A stretch of 29,539 nucleotides of DNA from a bacterium (GTDB lineage: Bacteria > UBP6 > JAFGXH01): positions 1 through 29,539 of the forward strand of contig JAMOQH010000167.1 of the NCBI GenBank assembly GCA_027064085.1, given 5' to 3'. The translations under genes and the position numbers were made by a program. Every line of letters starts with the position of its first letter. Position 1 is the first letter of the stretch. This document shows positions 24,478 to 29,539 of this stretch, piece by piece. The notes beneath the pieces were generated by a model that ran no database searches, was not told where the DNA came from, and saw nothing but the letters and a program-made list of their open reading frames with translations.

Positions 24478-25614
24478 TACATTTTCACAAATAAATTCAA
24501 TTTCTTTATCATTCAAATAAGGATTCATAGGCAAACTTATGATTTCATTACTAATTGATTCAGCCACAGGAAAATCCCCCTTTTTATATTCAAGATGCTC
24601 AAAAGCTTCCTGTAAATGCAAAGGAATCGGATAATGAACAGCAGATGGAATACCATTTTCCTTTAATTTAACTTGCAATCCAGCTCTATTCTTTACTCTA
24701 ATAGAATACTGTGCATAAGTTGACACATTAAACTCCTCAACAAACGGTAAAATAATAGGTTCCAATCCCCTCTCGGGAGGGGTGGCAAACTTGTGTTTGC
24801 TGGGGTGGGTAATACTTCCCTCAAATTTTTTATTATATTTCTCCGCTACTTGGTTTCTTAACTTAATATTTTCATCAAAATACCTAAGCTTAACTCTCAA
24901 AATTGCGGCCTGAATAGTATCCAATCTTCCACCTATACCAATAAATTTATGGTAATACCTCTTAGATTGTCCGTGCAATCTTAAACTTCTTATCTTTTGA
25001 GCTAAAACTTCATCATTAGTAAAAACAGCACCTCCGTCCCCAAAACAACCTAGTGGTTTTGCAGGAAAAAAACTAGTTGTAGCTAAATTTGATAAATTAC
25101 AACTTTTTTTACCTTTATATTCTGCCCCAAAAGATTGCGCAGCATCTTCAATAACTATTAAATTATATTTCTGTGCAATTTTGTTAATTTTATCCATATC
25201 AGCGATTTGTCCAAACAAACTAACAGGAATAATTGCCTTTGTCTTAGATGTTATTTTTTCTTCAATTTTATTAGCATCAATGTTATATGTCTTTTCATCA
25301 ATGTCAACAAAAACAGGTTTTGCCTTTAAAAACGCTATTGTTTCTGCTGTTGCAATAAATGTAAACGGTGTTGTTATAATTTCATCACCAGGTTGAATAT
25401 CTATAGACATCATAGCTAAAATCAATGCATCTGTACCACTACTACAAGTAATAGCATACTTCGCCCCAGAAAATTCTTCAAGTTCCTTTTCAAGCAATGA
25501 AACATCATCACCCATAATATAATTTGACTTATTTAAAACATTTTGTATTGCATTATCAATATCATTTTTATGTAGTTGATAGTCCTTTTGTAAATTTGCA
25601 AAATCTATTTTCAT
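24469..25614 (-). CDS. WbpE/WlbC-like DegT/DnrJ/EryC1 aminotransferase with an in-frame repeat insertion
   Basis: A 381-aa PLP enzyme expected to aminate the 3-keto group of UDP-GlcNAc-3-keto-uronate, as WbpE does. SSGTDALILAMM (58-69), IEDAAQSFGAEYKGK (155-169) and SFFPAKPLGCFGDGG with the probable PLP lysine K186 are clear, and GIPSAVHYPIPLHLQ is the usual C-terminal motif. It is about 20 residues longer than typical WbpE. The excess lies at residues 269-286 (THPSKHKFATPPERGLEP), which are encoded by a palindromic repeat element. The reading frame is kept on both sides. An AAAGGA ribosome site precedes the ATG. Its partners WbpD-, WbpB- and WbpA-like are directly upstream in the operon. Confidence 0.88.
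   Translation of the reverse strand: MKIDFANLQKDYQLHKNDIDNAIQNVLNKSNYIMGDDVSLLEKELEEFSGAKYAITCSSGTDALILAMMSIDIQPGDEIITTPFTFIATAETIAFLKAKPVFVDIDEKTYNIDANKIEEKITSKTKAIIPVSLFGQIADMDKINKIAQKYNLIVIEDAAQSFGAEYKGKKSCNLSNLATTSFFPAKPLGCFGDGGAVFTNDEVLAQKIRSLRLHGQSKRYYHKFIGIGGRLDTIQAAILRVKLRYFDENIKLRNQVAEKYNKKFEGSITHPSKHKFATPPERGLEPIILPFVEEFNVSTYAQYSIRVKNRAGLQVKLKENGIPSAVHYPIPLHLQEAFEHLEYKKGDFPVAESISNEIISLPMNPYLNDKEIEFICENVLK
24764..24813. repeat. Double-hairpin palindromic repeat inside the aminotransferase gene
   Basis: Plus-strand structure: CCCCTC (24767-24772), a 4-base TCGG loop, GAGGGG (24777-24782), then GCAAAC (24785-24790), a TTGT loop, GTTTGC (24795-24800), and a GC-rich tail TGGGGTGGGT (24801-24810). 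It is far richer in G and C than its surroundings. It resembles dispersed elements I recall from Bacteroidota and related genomes, of the form CCCCTC...GAGGGGTGG...GGGGTGGGT. Only one copy lies in this window, so its dispersed nature is inferred. Confidence 0.7.
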
Positions 25615-25666
25615 TTTGTCCTTTAGCTAATTACCATTTGAAACATACAAATTATAAATAATTTGA

Positions 25667-25687
25667 AATCGTAGCAGTGCTACGATT
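25667..25687. repeat. Perfect 10-bp inverted repeat in the intergenic gap
   Basis: AATCGTAGCA (25667-25676) and TGCTACGATT (25678-25687) are exact reverse complements around a single G. It lies in the 97-base gap between the WbpD- and WbpE-like genes and shares the core CGTAGCA...GCTACG with the palindrome at 25725-25745. It begins 10 bases upstream (in the minus direction) of a TATAAT-like hexamer at 25651-25656. In RNA it would form a tight hairpin, but no T-tract follows, so it is not a convincing terminator. Confidence 0.7.
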
Positions 25688-25711
25688 CTACAGCACATTA
25701 TCTTTTAATGA

Positions 25712-26293
25712 TTATTTACTGTACAGACGTAGCACAGCTACGTCTCTTTTGCTACCCTTTTTATCCAATTGATATTCCCCAAATTCATCCTTAGCAAAAC
25801 CATTTTTATCAAAAATCAATCTATTACCAGCTATTCCCACCCAACCAATTTGCTTTGCAGGAACCCCTACAATTAAAGCAAAATCAGGAACATCTTTATT
25901 TACTACAGTTCCAGCACCAACAAATGCATATTTACCTATAGTAACACCACACACAATAGTCACATTTGCTCCTATTGCTGCTCCTTTTTTTACCAATGTT
26001 TTTTTATATTCATCTTTTCTAACTATAAAAGACCTAGGATTTATTACATTAGTGAAAACCATTGATGGCCCTAAAAATACATCATCTTCGATCTCAACAC
26101 CTTCATAAATTGAAATATTATTCTGAACTTTCACTCCACTACCAACTTTTACTCTTGGCCCAACAACACAATTCTGTCCAAATGAACAATTATCACCAAT
26201 AATAGTACCATTCATAATATGATTAAAATGCCAGATTTTTGTATTTTTACCAATAACTACATTTTCATCTATGTAAGAAGATTCATGTATCAT
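25712..26293 (-). CDS. WbpD-like UDP-sugar N-acetyltransferase
   Basis: A 193-aa left-handed beta-helix acetyltransferase expected to N-acetylate the 3-amino group of UDP-GlcNAc3NA, as WbpD does. Hexapeptide repeats run from [10 protein letters not shown] through [16 protein letters not shown] to [25 protein letters not shown], followed by [11 protein letters not shown] and the C-terminal [11 protein letters not shown], a WbpD/WlbB feature. The last 11 residues ([11 protein letters not shown]) are mostly encoded by a palindromic repeat (25725-25745) and do not look like a natural C-terminus. The ATG overlaps the WbpB-like gene by 4 bases. Function is well supported by family and neighbours. 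Confidence 0.88.
   Translation of the reverse strand: MIHESSYIDENVVIGKNTKIWHFNHIMNGTIIGDNCSFGQNCVVGPRVKVGSGVKVQNNISIYEGVEIEDDVFLGPSMVFTNVINPRSFIVRKDEYKKTLVKKGAAIGANVTIVCGVTIGKYAFVGAGTVVNKDVPDFALIVGVPAKQIGWVGIAGNRLIFDKNGFAKDEFGEYQLDKKGSKRDVAVLRLYSK
25725..25745. repeat. Perfect 9-bp inverted repeat in the 3' end of the acetyltransferase gene
   Basis: AGACGTAGC (25725-25733), ACA, GCTACGTCT (25737-25745) is an exact inverted repeat. It recalls a dispersed palindrome of the GAGACGTAGC...GCTACGTCTC type that I associate with Bacteroidota and allied genomes. It encodes residues DVAVLRL of the acetyltransferase and shares its core with the palindrome 37 bases downstream in the transcript direction. 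Confidence 0.7.
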
Positions 26294-27234
26294 ATTTTCT
26301 CCTTTAATAAAGGATGATAATCACCTTTTAAACCAATTGCCTTAGCATTTCTAATAGCAAACGCAATATCTATTGAATTTCGAGCATTAGAAAGTCCAAA
26401 ACCATTACCTTTTAATATCTCTCTGTATGAATCAGTATGTAATTCAGTGAAACCACCACTAAATTCTAGCTCCTTCTCTCCTATAGTTATAGACCTAAAT
26501 GTTCTTTGCCCCTTTTCTTTTATCTCTTTTGGTAACATATTGCTATCAACAGATAAAAACCATCTTACTCTCGCTCGTTTTAACTGTAAAAAACCAGAAT
26601 TTGTATGAGGTTCGGCAAAATGAACTATATTTTTTTCAACTTTACCAAAAATATATGTAAGCATATCAAAAAAATGAATACCAATATTTGTAGCAACTCC
26701 ACCTGATTTACTGTTATCACCTTTCCATGAAGTAAAATACCAATGCCCTCTACTTGTTATATATGTTAAATCAACATCATAAATTTTATCTTTTGGCCCG
26801 TTATCAACCATGTTTTTCAATTCAATAATTGACTTATGCAACCTTAGCTGAAAAATAGTATTAACATTTCCCTCACTTTCTTCTTCAATTTCCATTAAGG
26901 CATCAAGATTCCATGGATTTAAAACAATAGGTTTTTCACATATTGCATTACTACCACTTCTAAGCGCAAATCTAATATGAGCATCATGTAAATAATTTGG
27001 AGAACAAATTGAGACATAATCAATTTTATTTCCTTTTCTCCTTAATTTATCAAGATGCCTATCAAATCTTTCAAATTCAGTAAAAAAATCAGCATCAGGA
27101 AAATAACTATCTATAATACCAACACTATCACTTTTATCAAGAGCAGCAATTAATTGATTATTAGTATCTTTAATCGCCTTCATATGTCTTGGAGCAATAT
27201 ATCCAGCAGCCCCAATAAGTGCAAATTTCTTCAT
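26290..27234 (-). CDS. WbpB/WlbA-like NAD-dependent C3 dehydrogenase (Gfo/Idh/MocA)
   Basis: A 314-aa cytoplasmic oxidoreductase, normal length for WbpB/WlbA. It has the N-terminal nucleotide motif [28 protein letters not shown] and the family signature [12 protein letters not shown] (K of EKP being catalytic). [15 protein letters not shown] in the C-terminal domain carries the His usually required. It would oxidise C3 of UDP-GlcNAcA to the 3-keto sugar used by the WbpE-like aminotransferase. The ATG overlaps the WbpA-like stop by one base. WbpB-type enzymes recycle NADH using 2-oxoglutarate; nothing in the sequence speaks against that here. Confidence 0.88.
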   Translation of the reverse strand: MKKFALIGAAGYIAPRHMKAIKDTNNQLIAALDKSDSVGIIDSYFPDADFFTEFERFDRHLDKLRRKGNKIDYVSICSPNYLHDAHIRFALRSGSNAICEKPIVLNPWNLDALMEIEEESEGNVNTIFQLRLHKSIIELKNMVDNGPKDKIYDVDLTYITSRGHWYFTSWKGDNSKSGGVATNIGIHFFDMLTYIFGKVEKNIVHFAEPHTNSGFLQLKRARVRWFLSVDSNMLPKEIKEKGQRTFRSITIGEKELEFSGGFTELHTDSYREILKGNGFGLSNARNSIDIAFAIRNAKAIGLKGDYHPLLKEKI

Positions 27235-28520
27235 TACAACCTTCCATCAACTAAATCTTTATCCAAAAAACTTTTTATATCATAAACAACAGTATTTTTG
27301 TTTTTAAAATCATTAATATTCAATTTGTAAAATTCTTTATGAGCAACAGCAAGTACTATTCCATCATATTTTTTATTTTTAATATCATTAATATCTTTTA
27401 AATCAATATTATATTCATGTTTAACTTCATTACTGTCAGCCCATGGGTCATACACATCAATATTACAATTAAAATCCCTAAGCTCATTGTAAACATCTAT
27501 AACTTTTGAATTCCTTATATCAGGACAATTTTCCTTAAAGGTTATACCCAAGAGTAATATATTAGAATCCTTGATTTGAGTACCTTTCTGTATCATCAGT
27601 TTTACAACTTTATTTGCAACAACCATGCCCATATTATCATTAATTCGTCTTCCTGATAAAATAACTTGAGGATTATAACCAACAGATTCGGCTTTATATG
27701 TTAAATAATAAGGGTCAACACCTATACAATGCCCTCCAACAAGCCCTGGTGTAAATGGCAAAAAATTCCATTTTGTTCCTGCTGCTTTTAAAACATCTAT
27801 AGTATCTATGCCTATTTTGTCAAAAATAAGAGCTAATTCATTTACAAATGCAATATTTATATCTCTTTGAGAGTTTTCAATAACTTTTGCTGCTTCAGCA
27901 ACTTTTATAGATGAGGCTTTGTGAGTTCCTGCTTTAATTATAGATTTATATATATTATCTATTTTATCTGCAATTTCAGGAGTAGAGCCTGATATTATCT
28001 TTTTTATAGTTGTTAGAGTATGTACTTTATCTCCAGGATTAATTCTTTCAGGGCTATAACCACAATAAAATCCGTCATTGAACTTTAAACCAGAACCATT
28101 TTCCAATAAAGGCACGCAAATTTCCTCTGTACACCCAGGGTAAACAGTTGATTCATATACAACAATATCTCCTTTTTTCAGAACTTTTGCAACTGTTTCC
28201 GTTGCTTTAATTACAGGAGTTAAATCAGGATTTTTATGAGCATCTATTGGTGTTGGAACAGTAACAATATAAAAATTACTATCCTTAATTTCACCTAAAG
28301 AAGTAGTACACACAAGAGTAGAATCACCTTTAATAACTTCCTTTAATTCTTCACTAGTAGTCTCAAGCGTTCTATCGATACAATTCATCAACTCATCAAC
28401 ACGCTCCTCATTAATATCAAAGCCAACAACTTTATTTTCTTTAGCAAATTCTACAGCTAATGGTAATCCAACATAACCAAGACCTATTACTGCAATTTTT
28501 ATAGAACTATCTATTTTCAT
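27234..28520 (-). CDS. wbpA: WbpA-like UDP-N-acetylglucosamine 6-dehydrogenase
   Basis: A 428-aa NAD-dependent enzyme of the UDP-glucose/GDP-mannose dehydrogenase superfamily, WbpA/TviB branch. The Rossmann motif is [16 protein letters not shown] (11-26), followed by [14 protein letters not shown] (87-100), [16 protein letters not shown] (152-167) and [13 protein letters not shown] with catalytic Cys265. The C-terminal NAD/substrate domain has [13 protein letters not shown]. It should convert UDP-GlcNAc to UDP-GlcNAcA, the first step of the diacetamido-uronic acid route whose other enzymes follow at once. A GGGAG ribosome site lies 6 bases before the ATG and a near-consensus promoter just upstream. 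UDP-GalNAc or another UDP-HexNAc as substrate cannot be excluded. Confidence 0.88.
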   Translation of the reverse strand: MKIDSSIKIAVIGLGYVGLPLAVEFAKENKVVGFDINEERVDELMNCIDRTLETTSEELKEVIKGDSTLVCTTSLGEIKDSNFYIVTVPTPIDAHKNPDLTPVIKATETVAKVLKKGDIVVYESTVYPGCTEEICVPLLENGSGLKFNDGFYCGYSPERINPGDKVHTLTTIKKIISGSTPEIADKIDNIYKSIIKAGTHKASSIKVAEAAKVIENSQRDINIAFVNELALIFDKIGIDTIDVLKAAGTKWNFLPFTPGLVGGHCIGVDPYYLTYKAESVGYNPQVILSGRRINDNMGMVVANKVVKLMIQKGTQIKDSNILLLGITFKENCPDIRNSKVIDVYNELRDFNCNIDVYDPWADSNEVKHEYNIDLKDINDIKNKKYDGIVLAVAHKEFYKLNINDFKNKNTVVYDIKSFLDKDLVDGRL

Positions 28521-28552
28521 TTATTTCTCCCACATATAATAAATATATTCAG

Positions 28553-28581
28553 ATTATACTACTTACTATAGTTTATTTCAA
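28553..28581 (-). promoter_or_regulatory. Sigma70-like promoter of the wbpA block
   Basis: On the minus strand TTGAAA (28581-28576) and TATAAT (28558-28553) are separated by 17 bases (28575-28559), close to the full consensus. It sits in the 66-base gap behind the epimerase gene, and a start of transcription near 28546 would give a leader of about 26 bases with the GGGAG ribosome site. Confidence 0.65.
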
Positions 28582-28586
28582 GGTTT

Positions 28587-29539
28587 TCAGTTTTGTTTAA
28601 CATTAAAAAAATCCAAATACCAATCAATAAATTTATCAACACCTTCTTTAATTGTTGTTTCAGGCTTATATCCTAAATCCCTAACTAAATCATCTACATT
28701 TGCATAAGTAGCAACAACATCACCGGCTTGAAGTGGCATCATATTTTTTTTAGCAATTTTACCAATTTTCTCTTCAATGGCTGTAATAAAATCCATTAAT
28801 TTTATAGGTGAATTGTTTCCTATGTTGTAAACTTTATAAGGAGCCTTTGAATCAGCAGGGTCAGTATTTTTACCACTCCATTCAGGATTACCCTTTGGAG
28901 GATTATCAATTACTCTTATAATTCCTTCTACGATATCATCAACATAAGTAAAATCCCTTACCATTTCTCCATTATTAAATACATTTATGGGTTTATCTTC
29001 AAGTATAGCTTTGGTAAATAAAAAAAGAGCCATATCTGGCCTACCCCATGGGCCATAAACTGTAAAAAATCTTAAACCTGTTGTTGGTAAATTAAAAAGA
29101 TGACTATAAGAGTGAGCCATTAACTCATCAGATTTTTTAGTTGCAGCATAAAGACTAATTGGGTGGTCAATATTATCAGAAGTTGAAAACGGTAAACTCT
29201 CATTAGCTCCATAAACAGATGAACTTGAAGCATATACGAAATGTTTTATATTATTTTGTCTTGATGCTTCGAGTACATTTATATACCCAACAATGTTACT
29301 ATCTATGTAGGCATAGGGATTAACAAGAGAGTACCTTACACCTGCCTGAGCAGCTAAATTGCAAACTTTATCAAATTTACTATTAGCAAATAATTCATTA
29401 ATTTTTTCTCTATCTTCAAGTTTTAATTTCATAAAACTATAATTTGAATATTTCTTACTTTTAATTATTTGCCCATAAACAATATCATCTTTTTCAATTC
29501 CATGCTCTTTTAATCGTCCATATTTTACATTTATGTCAT
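28587..29539 (-). CDS. UDP-glucuronate 4-epimerase-like enzyme (partial, start outside window)
   Basis: An extended SDR epimerase of the CapI/UDP-glucuronate 4-epimerase type, expected to interconvert UDP-GlcA and UDP-GalA. An internal ATG at 29432 is not the start: the same frame stays open to the window edge and encodes [15 protein letters not shown] and [10 protein letters not shown], which match the region of this family before the second Rossmann strand. About 317 residues are visible, and some 30-35 N-terminal residues with the GxxGxxG motif lie beyond the edge. [45 protein letters not shown] (Tyr/Lys catalytic pair) and [15 protein letters not shown] are diagnostic. It lies before the wbpA promoter, so it may belong to a transcript starting outside the window. 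Confidence 0.87.
   Translation of the reverse strand, partial: DINVKYGRLKEHGIEKDDIVYGQIIKSKKYSNYSFMKLKLEDREKINELFANSKFDKVCNLAAQAGVRYSLVNPYAYIDSNIVGYINVLEASRQNNIKHFVYASSSSVYGANESLPFSTSDNIDHPISLYAATKKSDELMAHSYSHLFNLPTTGLRFFTVYGPWGRPDMALFLFTKAILEDKPINVFNNGEMVRDFTYVDDIVEGIIRVIDNPPKGNPEWSGKNTDPADSKAPYKVYNIGNNSPIKLMDFITAIEEKIGKIAKKNMMPLQAGDVVATYANVDDLVRDLGYKPETTIKEGVDKFIDWYLDFFNVKQN

Noticed and set aside
24764-24813. The double hairpin as an intrinsic terminator.
   Set aside because: It lies inside an open coding frame, has no T-tract after either stem, and the gene continues for almost 300 bases beyond it.
25651-25656. TATAAT-like hexamer upstream of the aminotransferase gene as a fourth promoter.
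   Set aside because: At 17-18 bases further upstream the sequence is palindrome (CACTGC or GCACTG), not a -35 match, so it does not meet the standard of the other three promoters.
29430-29432. ATG at 29432 as the true start of the UDP-glucuronate 4-epimerase-like protein.
   Set aside because: The frame is open upstream to the window edge and encodes residues typical of the family, and the nucleotide-binding motif would be missing from the shorter protein.

Overview
This window is a dense surface-polysaccharide (O-antigen or capsule type) biosynthesis locus from a low-GC bacterium, roughly 30% GC by eye. Almost all of it lies on the minus strand: 24 genes run right to left from the right edge down to base 1054, with overlaps or short gaps. 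One plus-strand gene, a GDP-mannose 3,5-epimerase homologue, sits at the left edge and meets the cluster tail to tail over a bidirectional terminator hairpin. A Wzx-type flippase, O-antigen ligase/polymerase-type membrane protein and nucleotide-sugar chemistry point to a Gram-negative Wzx/Wzy pathway. The lineage cannot be fixed. Many genes have Shine-Dalgarno sites (AGGAG, AAAGGA, GGGAG) and three sigma70-like promoters are visible, which is not typical of Bacteroidota. Yet the palindromic repeats near 24.8 and 25.7 kb look like elements I associate with Bacteroidota and related FCB-group genomes.

Layout in the direction of transcription, starting at the right edge. (1) 29539-24469: a partial UDP-glucuronate 4-epimerase-like gene, then WbpA-, WbpB-, WbpD- and WbpE-like enzymes, which convert UDP-GlcNAc to a 2,3-diacetamido-hexuronic acid nucleotide. 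Three palindromic repeats lie here, two of them inside reading frames. (2) 24414-18422: an epimerase/aminotransferase fusion, an asparagine-synthetase-like amidotransferase, a MaoC-type hydratase, a CitE/HpcH-type C-C lyase and a PglD/NeuD-type acyltransferase, all translationally coupled. This is the most unusual part: it looks like a route to an amino sugar carrying a hydroxy-acid-type acyl group. (3) 18411-13299: a divergent glycosyltransferase, the flippase, a membrane protein of unknown role and a GT4 glycosyltransferase. (4) 13247-6849: an RfbA-type nucleotidyltransferase coupled to a UDP-glucose dehydrogenase, a second asparagine-synthetase-like protein and two GT4 glycosyltransferases. 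(5) 6806-1054: the FnlA-FnlB-FnlC set for UDP-N-acetyl-L-fucosamine, a WbuB-like transferase and an O-antigen polymerase/ligase.

Three promoters with the same architecture (TTGAAA, 17 bp, TATAAT or TACAAT) precede the WbpA-like gene, the fusion gene and the RfbA gene, so the 28-kb run is probably read as at least three transcription units. Together the genes predict a heteropolysaccharide with N-acetyl-L-fucosamine, a diacetamido-uronic acid, glucuronic or galacturonic acid (possibly amidated) and an unusual N-acylated amino sugar. There are five glycosyltransferases. No initiating sugar-phosphate transferase, no chain-length regulator, no WbpI-type 2-epimerase and no RfbB/C/D are present, so the locus continues outside the window or uses genes elsewhere. 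I saw no tRNA, rRNA, CRISPR array or insertion sequence, and no gene-free stretch longer than 100 bases.
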